A DNA stretch of 64,000 bases from Bacillus sp. REN16 (lineage in GTDB: Bacteria; Bacillota; Bacilli; Bacillales; Bacillaceae_L). The position numbers were made by a program, and so were the translations under genes. The notes below the pieces were generated by a model. It saw only the letters and a list, made by a program, of their open reading frames with translations. It ran no database searches and was not told where the DNA came from. The DNA lies in NCBI RefSeq assembly GCF_020731355.1, contig NZ_JAJFZK010000001.1:186001-250000 (forward strand), read 5' to 3'. This document shows, in pieces, positions 27,037-34,775 of the stretch (the stretch's first letter is position 1; every line of letters starts with the position of its first letter).

Positions 27037-28296
27037 ATGAAGAAATTCTCATTTCGTAAAATGCTTTTCTTAAGCTTGCTTGCCATGCTAATGGTGGTTG
27101 CAGCAGCTTGTAGTTCGGGATCTTCGACTACCGAAGAAGAGACACCAAGCTCTGGTGATTCAGACAAACCAGCGGAAGAAACAAAAGCAAAGGATCCAAT
27201 CAAGATCGGTGTGCTTGCATCATTAAGTGGTGGACTTGAATCCTACGGAAAACAATCAACGCAAGGATTTGAGTTAGGGCTTGAATACGCTACTGACGGA
27301 ACAATGGAAGTGAATGGACAAAAAATTCAGTTTTTCGTAGAGGACACTGAAACAAAACCGGAGGTTGCGATTCAAAAAGCAACTAAGTTAATTGAAGAAG
27401 ACGGAGTTGATTTCCTAGTTGGATCTTCAAGTTCAGCTGATACATTAGCCGTTCTTCCGCTAGCAGAGGAATATGAAAAAATTATGATTGTTGAACCAGC
27501 TGCAGCTGACAGTATTACAGGCGCAGACTGGAATGAATACATTTTTAGAACGGCACGTAATTCTTCACAGGATGCGGTTGCAGGTGCAGCGGCTATTGCA
27601 AAAGAAGGTGTGAAAATTGCAACACTTGCTCCTGATTATGCATTTGGCCGTGATGGAGTAGCAGCATTTAAGGAAGCAGCAGAAAAATTAGGTGCTGAGA
27701 TTATTCATGAGGAATATGCAGATCCTACGGCAACTGACTTTACATCTAATATTCAAAAAATCATTGAATCAAAGCCGGATTATTTATTCGTTGTTTGGGC
27801 GGGAGCAAACTCACCTTGGAATCAAATTGCAGATATGAAGGTTCAAGATAATGGGATTAAAATCTCGACAGGTGCTCCAGATATTCCAGCACTTGCTACA
27901 ATGGATGCTTTAGTTGGAATGGAAGGATTCACCGTTTACTATCATCAGCTACCTAAAAATGATATTAATGATTGGTTAGTTGAAAAACATAAAGAGAAGT
28001 TCAATGGAGAGGTTCCGGATCTATTTACTCCAGGTGGTATGACTGCTGCACTAGCCATTGTTGAAGCAATTAAAAAGACAAATGGCGATACGAATGCAGA
28101 AAAGCTTATTGAAGCAATGGAAGGCATGAGCTTTGACACACCTAAGGGTAAAATGACGTTCCGTGAAGAGGATCATCAAGCACTTCAAACTTTATATGCG
28201 ATTCGCTTAGAAAAGGTTGATGGAGTAGATTATCCAGTTCCAGTCTTATTGAGAGAGTTAAGCCCTGAGGAAACAGCTCCACCAGTTCGTAATTAA
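27037..28296 (+). CDS. Substrate-binding lipoprotein of a branched-chain-amino-acid-type ABC importer
   Basis: A 419-residue extracellular lipoprotein (LivK/Peripla_BP_6 type). The signal peptide has a basic start, a hydrophobic core and the lipobox VAAAC, followed by a Ser/Thr/Glu-rich linker (to about residue 55). The mature domain starts KIGVLASLSGGLESYGKQ. ATG 27037 is chosen because it gives a good signal peptide and has GGGGG upstream; ATG 27013 would precede it by 8 codons. First gene of the BTAD-box promoter. Relatives bind branched amino acids, amides, urea or aromatic acids; here the ligase and synthase neighbours point to a carboxylic acid. Confidence 0.9.
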   Translation: MKKFSFRKMLFLSLLAMLMVVAAACSSGSSTTEEETPSSGDSDKPAEETKAKDPIKIGVLASLSGGLESYGKQSTQGFELGLEYATDGTMEVNGQKIQFFVEDTETKPEVAIQKATKLIEEDGVDFLVGSSSSADTLAVLPLAEEYEKIMIVEPAAADSITGADWNEYIFRTARNSSQDAVAGAAAIAKEGVKIATLAPDYAFGRDGVAAFKEAAEKLGAEIIHEEYADPTATDFTSNIQKIIESKPDYLFVVWAGANSPWNQIADMKVQDNGIKISTGAPDIPALATMDALVGMEGFTVYYHQLPKNDINDWLVEKHKEKFNGEVPDLFTPGGMTAALAIVEAIKKTNGDTNAEKLIEAMEGMSFDTPKGKMTFREEDHQALQTLYAIRLEKVDGVDYPVPVLLRELSPEETAPPVRN

Positions 28297-28305
28297 CGTT
28301 TTAAA

Positions 28306-28340
28306 AGGCTTCGGTAGGATTTCTACCGAAGCCTACTTTT
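28306..28340 (+). terminator. Intra-operon hairpin between the binding-protein and ATPase genes
   Basis: A 12-bp perfect stem AGGCTTCGGTAG / CTACCGAAGCCT with a 5-nt loop, followed by ACTTTTAG. The T-run is short, so it is probably a partial terminator or mRNA-stability element. It would give more of the binding protein than of the membrane parts. Confidence 0.75.
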
Positions 28341-28361
28341 AGAAAAAAGAGGTGAAGTGAC

Positions 28362-29129
28362 GTGAATAACATTATTGAAACAAAGGATTTAACCATTACA
28401 TTTGGAGGGCATATTGCAGTTGATAAGGTTAATTTTACGGTTCCGCAGGACCACTTCAAATCAATCATCGGACCAAATGGTGCGGGTAAAACAACATTTT
28501 TCAATCTATTAAGCGGCCAGCTCTTACCGACTAATGGCCAAGTTTTCTTAAAAGGTGACGATATTACAAAGCTATCTCCAACCGCACGTACACGAAAAGG
28601 AATCGGGCGTTCCTTTCAAATCACAAATGTTTTTCCAAATCTTACTGTATTAGAAAATGTTCGATTAGCCGTTCAATCTGTGGCAGGAGTCAGATACCAG
28701 ATGTTTAAGCATTTCCGTAAATATCGACATTTCGAAGAAAAAGCAATCCACATATTATCGCTTGTTCTTCTTGATAATAAAGCAAATGCAATTGCAAAAA
28801 ATCTGGCACATGGCGAAAAACGAAAGTTGGAAATTGCCATGCTTTTGGCATTGGAGACAGAGGTTCTGCTCCTAGATGAACCAACTGCCGGAATGTCACT
28901 TGAGGAGGTTCCTGCAATCCTTGAGGTTATCAAGAAGATCAAAGCGGAAGGGAATCGAACGATCATTTTAATTGAACACAAAATGGATATGATTCTCGAC
29001 CTTTCTGATAGTGTAATGGTTTTATTTAATGGGAGATTGCTAGCAGATGGAACACCAGAAGAAATCATGAACAATGAAACAGTCCAATCAGCGTATTTAG
29101 GAGGTTTGTACGATGACACTGCATCTTAA
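28362..29129 (+). CDS. ABC importer ATPase (LivG-like)
   Basis: First ATPase of the importer, 255 residues. Walker A is GPNGAGKTTFFN, the signature-like motif LAHGEKRKLEIAM, and Walker B VLLLDEPTAGM. The extended LivG insertion follows the Q-loop (FQITNVFPNLTVLENV). The GTG start has AGAGGTGA upstream. It overlaps the next ATPase gene by 17 bp, indicating translational coupling. The pair of ATPases LivG and LivF energises the LivH/LivM channel. Confidence 0.92.
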   Translation: MNNIIETKDLTITFGGHIAVDKVNFTVPQDHFKSIIGPNGAGKTTFFNLLSGQLLPTNGQVFLKGDDITKLSPTARTRKGIGRSFQITNVFPNLTVLENVRLAVQSVAGVRYQMFKHFRKYRHFEEKAIHILSLVLLDNKANAIAKNLAHGEKRKLEIAMLLALETEVLLLDEPTAGMSLEEVPAILEVIKKIKAEGNRTIILIEHKMDMILDLSDSVMVLFNGRLLADGTPEEIMNNETVQSAYLGGLYDDTAS

Positions 29130-29820
29130 GGTGGAGGGAATTGAAACGTATATTGACCAATTTCATATTTTACAAGGCGTTTCATTTGAAGCGAAAAAAG
29201 GTGAAGTTACCGTTCTATTAGGCAGAAATGGTGCAGGGAAAACAACTACACTTAGGTCGATTATGGGACTCAATCCGCCAGCTAAAGGAACAATCGAATT
29301 TAATGGGGAAAACATTGCAGGTCTTGCCACCTATCATATTGCGTCTAAAGGGATTGGCTATGTACCAGAGGATCAAGGGATATTTGGAGAGTTGACAGTA
29401 GAAGAAAATATGAAGGTAGCCATAAAAAAAGAGAACGATGAAACAAAGGAACGTCTTGATTATATTTTGAACTTATTTCCTGATCTGAAGAAGTTTTGGA
29501 AAAGAAAAGGCGGTAATCTCAGCGGTGGGCAAAAGCAAATGCTCTCTATTGCAAGGGCTTACGTGAATAATAATGATTTACTTCTGATTGATGAACCAAG
29601 TAAAGGTCTAGCCCCAATTGTGGTTGAAAAAGTGATGGAGTCCATCCAGGAAATGAAATCAAAGACATCGATTGTGCTTGTTGAACAAAACTTCTTTATG
29701 GCAAGTACAATCGGAGACCAATTTTTCATAATTGACGATGGAAGAACCGTTCATCACGGTGAAATGAAGGAATTAAAGGAAAATGAACAACTTCGCAAAC
29801 AATATCTAGGAATTGCCTAA
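29113..29820 (+). CDS. ABC importer ATPase (LivF-like)
   Basis: Second ATPase, 235 residues. Walker A GRNGAGKTTTLRS, signature NLSGGQKQMLSIARAY, Walker B LLLIDEPSKGLAP. GGAGGTT lies upstream of its ATG inside the end of the preceding gene. It is of the LivF/UrtE type, as expected for branched-chain-amino-acid-type importers. Confidence 0.92.
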   Translation: MTLHLKVEGIETYIDQFHILQGVSFEAKKGEVTVLLGRNGAGKTTTLRSIMGLNPPAKGTIEFNGENIAGLATYHIASKGIGYVPEDQGIFGELTVEENMKVAIKKENDETKERLDYILNLFPDLKKFWKRKGGNLSGGQKQMLSIARAYVNNNDLLLIDEPSKGLAPIVVEKVMESIQEMKSKTSIVLVEQNFFMASTIGDQFFIIDDGRTVHHGEMKELKENEQLRKQYLGIA

Positions 29821-29839
29821 CGGGAAATTTACTAGGTTT

Positions 29840-29875
29840 TGGTGTCTAGCTCTAGGCGCCTTGCGCTTTTCTTTT
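29840..29875 (+). repeat. Possible remnant of a Bacillus intergenic palindromic element
   Basis: The spacer between the LivF and LivH genes contains GGTGTCTAGCTCTAGGCGC joined to CTTGCGCTTTTCTT. From memory these resemble the two ends of a palindromic repeat common between genes in many Bacillus genomes. Here the long middle part seems deleted, leaving a 36-bp scar that still has a small GGCGC/GCGC-type stem. Attribution rests on recall, and no second copy was seen in the window. Confidence 0.45.
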
Positions 29876-29891
29876 GAAAGGAGGATATTTT

Positions 29892-30752
29892 GTGGATGCA
29901 ATCATTAATTTAACAATCAATGGACTTGCGACAGGCATGTTGATCTTTCTGCTTGCAGCGGGGCTAACTTTAATTTTTGGACTTATGGATGTCTTGAATT
30001 TTGCTCATGGTGGTTTATTTGCTTGGGGAGCCTACGCTGGTGTTTGGACGTATGGGCAAACCGGAAGTTTTGTAGTTGGGATTATTACAGCCCTGATTAC
30101 TGGTTTAATCTTAGGCCTGTTGATGGAAAAATTTATTGTCACCCCGGTTTATGGAAATCATATTCAACAAATTTTGATTACGCTTGGTGTTATGATTGTT
30201 CTTTCCGAAATGCTAAAGGTTGTTTGGGGACCTCACCAATTAAGCGCGAAAACCCCATCTTATTTAAGTGGGAGCTGGGAATTTGGTGGAGTTATTCTAA
30301 TTAAATATCGCTTATTTATTATTCTAGTAGGGTTCTTAGTGTTCTTCCTTATTTATTACATTTTGAAAAATACAAAGATCGGCTTAATTGTTCGAGCTGG
30401 TGTAATTAATAAAGAAATGGTCCAATCATTAGGTATCAATATTAAAAAGATTTTCATGCTTGTTTTTATGGTAGGTGCTGCAATGGCAGCACTTGGTGGC
30501 GTATTACTTGGGCCATATTCCGGACAAATTTATGCGGAGATGGGAATGGAATTTGCGATTCTCGCATTTATCGTTGTTGTCATTGGTGGCATGGGAAGTA
30601 TTACAGGATCACTATTTGCGGCAATTTTAGTAGGGCTATCAGGGGCTTACATGGCCTATTATGTCCCTGAATTATCACTAGCAGTGAATATGCTGCTGAT
30701 GGCCGTTGTATTAATTTTTAGACCACAAGGATTATTCGGTGCAAAGGGGTGA
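29892..30752 (+). CDS. ABC importer permease (LivH-like)
   Basis: A 286-residue membrane protein with about eight helices. The start NLTINGLATGMLIFLLAAG, GLMDVLNFAHGGLFAWGAY and the C-terminal IGGMGSITGSLFAAILVGL are typical of LivH. The GTG start is fixed by AAAGGAGGA 7 nt upstream. The LivM gene begins 4 bp after its stop. Confidence 0.92.
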   Translation: MDAIINLTINGLATGMLIFLLAAGLTLIFGLMDVLNFAHGGLFAWGAYAGVWTYGQTGSFVVGIITALITGLILGLLMEKFIVTPVYGNHIQQILITLGVMIVLSEMLKVVWGPHQLSAKTPSYLSGSWEFGGVILIKYRLFIILVGFLVFFLIYYILKNTKIGLIVRAGVINKEMVQSLGINIKKIFMLVFMVGAAMAALGGVLLGPYSGQIYAEMGMEFAILAFIVVVIGGMGSITGSLFAAILVGLSGAYMAYYVPELSLAVNMLLMAVVLIFRPQGLFGAKG

Positions 30753-30756
30753 GGAA

Positions 30757-31764
30757 ATGAAGCTTCTTACTAATTCTTCAAAAGTAAATATCATATACAT
30801 TGCAGCAGCGGTATTCCTTCTATGTTATCCATTTATTAATGACACTAGAAGTATATTAATTTTATTTACACAAATTTTTATCTTTGCAGTCTTTGCCATG
30901 AGCTATGATATTTTACTAGGTTTTACGGGAATTGTTTCATTTGGGCATGCAATGTTTTTTGGAATTGGTGCTTATTCGACAGGTGTTCTATTAAAACGAT
31001 TTGAGCCAACATTAGCGGTGTTTATCATGTCAATACTCGTTGGTATGATACTGGCAGCTATTTTAAGTTATATTGTAGGTTTGCTCTCACTTCGGTTAAA
31101 GAGCCATTTCTATGCCATGCTGACATTGGCGTTTTCAGGCTTGTTTTTAGTTGCAGCAGAAAAATGGAGGTCGTTAACCCGAGGTAATGACGGATTTACT
31201 TTCCGCACTCCAGATATATTAAAAGACCGAATGACTCTTTATTTTGTCACATTAATTCTTATGATTGTTATCTTTTTAGTGTTAAAGAGATTCACAGAAT
31301 CTCCGCTGGGCAGGGTGCTCCAAGCGATTCGTGAAAATGAACCACGGACAGAGTCACTTGGATACAACGTGATTCATTATAAAATCATTGCGAGTATTGT
31401 AGCGGGGGTGATTGCGAGTGTTTCAGGATCCATGTATGTCTTAACACTAAGATTTGTAAATACATCAGTATTTGCCCTCGATGTAACCCTCGATGCACTT
31501 CTCATGACGATTATTGGAGGAGTCGGAACGCTAGTAGGGGCCATCATTGGAGCTGGGCTTATTGAATTTGCCCATCACTGGCTAACGGGACTTGCAAAGG
31601 TTCACTGGATTTTTGAGCGATGGATGATTTTCTTTGGCATTTTATATATTTTAGCCGTTATGTTCTTTCCAATGGGAATCGTTGGAACTGTAAAATCATG
31701 GTTTTATAAAAGAAAAGGAACGAAGAAAACGAAGGACTATGAAAAAGAAAAAATAGCTGGCTAA
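30757..31764 (+). CDS. ABC importer permease (LivM-like)
   Basis: A 335-residue permease with the family motif DILLGFTGIVSFGHAMFFGIG near residue 53 and GGVGTLVGAIIGAGLIE in the C-terminal half. It has a basic cytoplasmic tail (RKGTKKTKDYEKEK). Start ATG has AAAGGGGTGAGG upstream. Completes the five-part importer (binding protein, two ATPases, two permeases). Confidence 0.92.
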   Translation: MKLLTNSSKVNIIYIAAAVFLLCYPFINDTRSILILFTQIFIFAVFAMSYDILLGFTGIVSFGHAMFFGIGAYSTGVLLKRFEPTLAVFIMSILVGMILAAILSYIVGLLSLRLKSHFYAMLTLAFSGLFLVAAEKWRSLTRGNDGFTFRTPDILKDRMTLYFVTLILMIVIFLVLKRFTESPLGRVLQAIRENEPRTESLGYNVIHYKIIASIVAGVIASVSGSMYVLTLRFVNTSVFALDVTLDALLMTIIGGVGTLVGAIIGAGLIEFAHHWLTGLAKVHWIFERWMIFFGILYILAVMFFPMGIVGTVKSWFYKRKGTKKTKDYEKEKIAG

Positions 31765-31776
31765 GGAGTGAGGGCC

Positions 31777-31956
31777 ATGAATGATAATCAAACCATTACC
31801 TCATTCGTTGTCCGTTGTGCGCTGGTTGACGTAGATTACGCGACAATGAAAAAGCAATGGCGAATAAAGGTCAGCCATGTTCAGGGGGAAGATGAAGTAG
31901 TTGTGACAGATTTAGAAGACGCTATTCAATTTATGAAACGTGTAATAGAGGAGTGA
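31777..31956 (+). CDS. Small hypothetical protein of the acyl block
   Basis: A 59-residue soluble protein starting MNDNQTITSFVVRCALVDVD and ending in an acidic helix (DLEDAIQFMKRVIEE). AAGGAGTGAG precedes the ATG by 6 nt; the frame is open 3 codons further upstream, but that start overlaps this site. It begins 12 bp after the LivM gene and ends 6 bp before the second synthase gene, so it is surely part of the operon. I do not recognise the family. An accessory role for the synthase-like protein is only a guess from position. Confidence 0.75.
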   Translation: MNDNQTITSFVVRCALVDVDYATMKKQWRIKVSHVQGEDEVVVTDLEDAIQFMKRVIEE

Positions 31957-31962
31957 CCTACT

Positions 31963-32976
31963 TTGCAATCAGTCGGAATTTTAAGTACGGGAATATACAT
32001 TCCTAAAGATTATTTAACTTCAGAGGACATTTCAATAAAGAGTGGGATTCCAAAGGGGATCGTTGAAACAAAGCTAGGAATTTCGAGAAAGCCTATTCCA
32101 GGATCTGAAGACCATACATGTGAAATGGGAATTAAAGCGGCAAGAGAAGCAATTGAAAAGGCAAACATTGATCCACTGGAAATTGATTTAATTATCTATA
32201 TCGGGGAAGAACATAAGGAATATCCATTATGGACTGCCGCAATTAAAATGCAACAAGAGCTCGGTGCACTTAATGCCTGGGGCTTTGATGTAGCAATGCG
32301 TTGTGGAACGACGATTATGGCGCTAAAGGTTGCAAAGGATTTGATGAGATCTGACGACTCTATAAAAACGGTATTACTAGCAGGTGGCTATCGAAATGTA
32401 GATTTGATTGATTATGAGAATCCTAGAACTCGCTTTATGTATAATTTAGGTGCCGGTGGTGGCGCAATCCTTTTACAAAAGGGGCTGGCTAAAAATCATG
32501 TCCTGGCAAGTAAAATTATAACTGATGGTTCATTTTCTGAGGATGTCGTTGTAGTAGCAGGGGGAACAAAGAATCCGGTGACAAAGGAAGCGCTTGAGCA
32601 GAAATTAAATATGCTGGATGTTCTTGACCCTGAAGGAATGAAACAGCGACTTGAAGAAAAGTCGATGCAAAATTTTCTTCAGGTGATTCGAGATTCAGTA
32701 AAAAACAGCGGGTATACTGAAGCAGACATCGATTACCTAGGTATTCTCCATATGAAAAAATCAGCCCATGATTATGTGTTAAACGAATTAGGTCTAACCC
32801 AAGATCAATCCATTTATCTAAAAGAATATGGTCATATTGGTCAAATAGATCAAATACTTTCTATGGAATTAGCGGAAAAAAACGGTAAAATAAAAGAAGG
32901 GGATCTTGTTGTTCTAGTGAGTGCTGGAATCGGATATGCATGGGGTGCCACTGCAATAAAATGGGGGGATTGTTAA
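31963..32976 (+). CDS. Ketoacyl-synthase-III-like (thiolase-fold) protein 2
   Basis: Paralogue of the protein at 25921, also 337 residues. Cys114 in VAMRCGTTIMAL, His263 in GILHMKKSAHD and His291 in EYGHIGQIDQI occupy the Cys-His-Asn sites, again with His for Asn. The strand LVSAGIGYAWGATAIKW is at the end. The two copies share long motifs (ALKVAKDxxRSD, DLIDYxNPRxRFM, IITDGSF-x-EDV). TTG start with GAGGAGTG upstream. Its stop overlaps the hydrolase start codon by 1 nt. It could form a heterodimer with the first copy. Confidence 0.85.
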   Translation: MQSVGILSTGIYIPKDYLTSEDISIKSGIPKGIVETKLGISRKPIPGSEDHTCEMGIKAAREAIEKANIDPLEIDLIIYIGEEHKEYPLWTAAIKMQQELGALNAWGFDVAMRCGTTIMALKVAKDLMRSDDSIKTVLLAGGYRNVDLIDYENPRTRFMYNLGAGGGAILLQKGLAKNHVLASKIITDGSFSEDVVVVAGGTKNPVTKEALEQKLNMLDVLDPEGMKQRLEEKSMQNFLQVIRDSVKNSGYTEADIDYLGILHMKKSAHDYVLNELGLTQDQSIYLKEYGHIGQIDQILSMELAEKNGKIKEGDLVVLVSAGIGYAWGATAIKWGDC

Positions 32977-33887
32977 TGTCAGCAATTGAACTAAAAACAG
33001 TTGATCTTGCAAATGGAGAAACATTGGGCTACCGGGAGCGTGAAGGAGGGGAGAAAGTCCTTTTACTTATACATGGAAACATGACATCATCCAAACACTG
33101 GGATATATTAATTGATAAATTTGATAACGATTACAAAATCATCGCTGTTGATATGAGGGGATTTGGGATCTCGACATATCACACACCAGTCCATATGATA
33201 AAGGATTTTTCAGATGATATTAAGCTTTTTGTTGATCAACTAGGTATTAAAGATTTTGCAATTGCAGGATGGTCAACTGGTGGGGTTGTAGGAATGCAAT
33301 TTGTGGCGGATTATCCAGGATATTGCAATAGGTTGATATTGGTGGACTCTGTCTCCACGAGAGGCATTGCACTTTATGAAGTTAATTCAGAGGGGAAAGA
33401 AGATTATTCAAAGAGACTTAAAACGTATGAGGATTTCTTAAAGGATCCACTTAGAATTATTCCGATTCAAAATGCGTATGACACTAGAAATAAGGAAGTA
33501 TTAAAAGCAATTTGGAATGCTTTAATATATACGCATAACCAGCCTGATGAGAAGCATTATGATGAATATTTAGATGATATGATCACACAAAGAAATCTGG
33601 CTGAAGTCTATTATTCATTAAATAAATATAATATTAGTGAATATCATAACGGTTTAGTTGACGGAAACGGTCTTGTGAAAAAGATAAAAATCCCAGTCTT
33701 GATTTTACGTGGGGATAGAGACTTGGTGATCACCGATAAAATGACAAAGGAAATCGTTGAGGACTTGGGTGAAGTAGGAACATTTATTGAATTACCAGAC
33801 TGTGGACACTCTCCATTGATTGATAACTTAGAACTATTATTAAATCATATGCACAAGTTTATGAAGCAAAAGGAGCTAGCAAAATGA
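32976..33887 (+). CDS. Alpha/beta hydrolase
   Basis: A 303-residue cytoplasmic alpha/beta-hydrolase. The oxyanion-hole segment LLIHGNMTSSKHW, the nucleophile elbow GWSTGG, the acid site LRGDRDLVIT and the catalytic His in DCGHSPLIDN are all present. GWSxGG elbows occur, among others, in Bacillus intracellular polyhydroxyalkanoate hydrolases, as well as in many esterases. The ATG at 32976 overlaps the previous stop and has GGGGGG upstream; the next gene overlaps its own stop by 4 nt. Likely cleaves a thioester, ester or beta-diketone product of the synthase step (inference). Confidence 0.88.
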   Translation: MSAIELKTVDLANGETLGYREREGGEKVLLLIHGNMTSSKHWDILIDKFDNDYKIIAVDMRGFGISTYHTPVHMIKDFSDDIKLFVDQLGIKDFAIAGWSTGGVVGMQFVADYPGYCNRLILVDSVSTRGIALYEVNSEGKEDYSKRLKTYEDFLKDPLRIIPIQNAYDTRNKEVLKAIWNALIYTHNQPDEKHYDEYLDDMITQRNLAEVYYSLNKYNISEYHNGLVDGNGLVKKIKIPVLILRGDRDLVITDKMTKEIVEDLGEVGTFIELPDCGHSPLIDNLELLLNHMHKFMKQKELAK

Positions 33888-34621
33888 GATTAAAAGATAA
33901 GGTAGCAATCATTACTGGAGCGGCAAATGGGCTCGGGCTAGAAGCGGCAATCACATTTGTACGTGAGGGTGCGAAGGTTGCGTTAACAGACTATGATACA
34001 AAAGGGGCCCAAAGAGCAAAAGAATTGAAAGAACAGGGTGCAGATGTTGAATTTTTTCAAGTCGATGTTGCGAGCAGAGAGAGCGTTGATCAAATGGTTT
34101 CCTCTGTAATGGAGCGTTTTGGAAAGATTGATATTTTAATAAATAATGCGGGGATAACTCGTGATTCGATGTTGACTAAGCTTTCTCAAGAGGATTTTCA
34201 AAAGGTTATCGACGTAAATTTAACAGGTGTTTTTAATTGCACTCAAGCTGTCGTACCACATATGATTGCGAATGGAAAAGGTAAAATCGTCAGTACCTCG
34301 TCTGTAACGGGAGTGTATGGAAATGTTGGTCAAACCAATTATGCGGCATCAAAGGCGGCGGTAGTTGGAATGACGAAAACATGGGCAAAGGAGTTAGGTA
34401 GAAAAGGGATTAATGTGAATGCGGTTGCCCCAGGTTTTATCGAAACTGGAATGGTAGCAGCAGTACCTGAAAAGGTCATTAATCAAATGAAACAAATGAT
34501 TCCTCTTCAGAGACTTGGAAAACCTTCAGATATTGCCAATGCTTATTTATTTTTATCATCCGATGAATCTGATTACGTGAACGGAACAACCTTACATGTT
34601 GATGGTGGAATTATGATGTGA
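33884..34621 (+). CDS. Short-chain dehydrogenase/reductase, FabG-like
   Basis: A 245-residue classical SDR. Cofactor motif TGAANGLG (residues about 11-18), NNAG, catalytic Ser in STSSVTG and YAASK (Tyr/Lys). The C-terminal NGTTLHVDGGIM is typical of 3-oxoacyl-(ACP/CoA) reductases. It overlaps the hydrolase gene by ATGA. It would reduce a 3-oxo thioester, or oxidise a 3-hydroxy one, made in the same operon. Terminator follows. Confidence 0.9.
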   Translation: MRLKDKVAIITGAANGLGLEAAITFVREGAKVALTDYDTKGAQRAKELKEQGADVEFFQVDVASRESVDQMVSSVMERFGKIDILINNAGITRDSMLTKLSQEDFQKVIDVNLTGVFNCTQAVVPHMIANGKGKIVSTSSVTGVYGNVGQTNYAASKAAVVGMTKTWAKELGRKGINVNAVAPGFIETGMVAAVPEKVINQMKQMIPLQRLGKPSDIANAYLFLSSDESDYVNGTTLHVDGGIMM

Positions 34622-34626
34622 TTACA

Positions 34627-34664
34627 CTAGGAGCTCTGATTTTCAGGCTCCTTATTTTTTTTTG
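34627..34664 (+). terminator. Terminator of the ABC-importer operon
   Basis: Stem AGGAGC(C/T) / GGCTCCT with loop TGATTTTCA, followed by TATTTTTTTTTGC. Confidence 0.88.
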
Positions 34665-34708
34665 CCCTTAATCCGAGACGGAGACACCCCTTACAAAATT
34701 CCTTCACA

Positions 34709-34741
34709 TGTAACTTCCATGTAACTTATGTCTTTTATAGT
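34709..34741 (+). promoter_or_regulatory. SARP/BTAD-type direct-repeat promoter of the second acyl-CoA ligase
   Basis: TGTAACT (34709-34715) and TGTAACT (34720-34726), 11-bp period, then 9 bp, then -10 TATAGT (34736-34741). Repeats, spacer lengths and distance to the -10 are identical to those at 26955. No -35 box is present. Confidence 0.78.
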
Positions 34742-34775
34742 AAGAATAATTAAGTAGACGTAAGGAGAGATAGTT

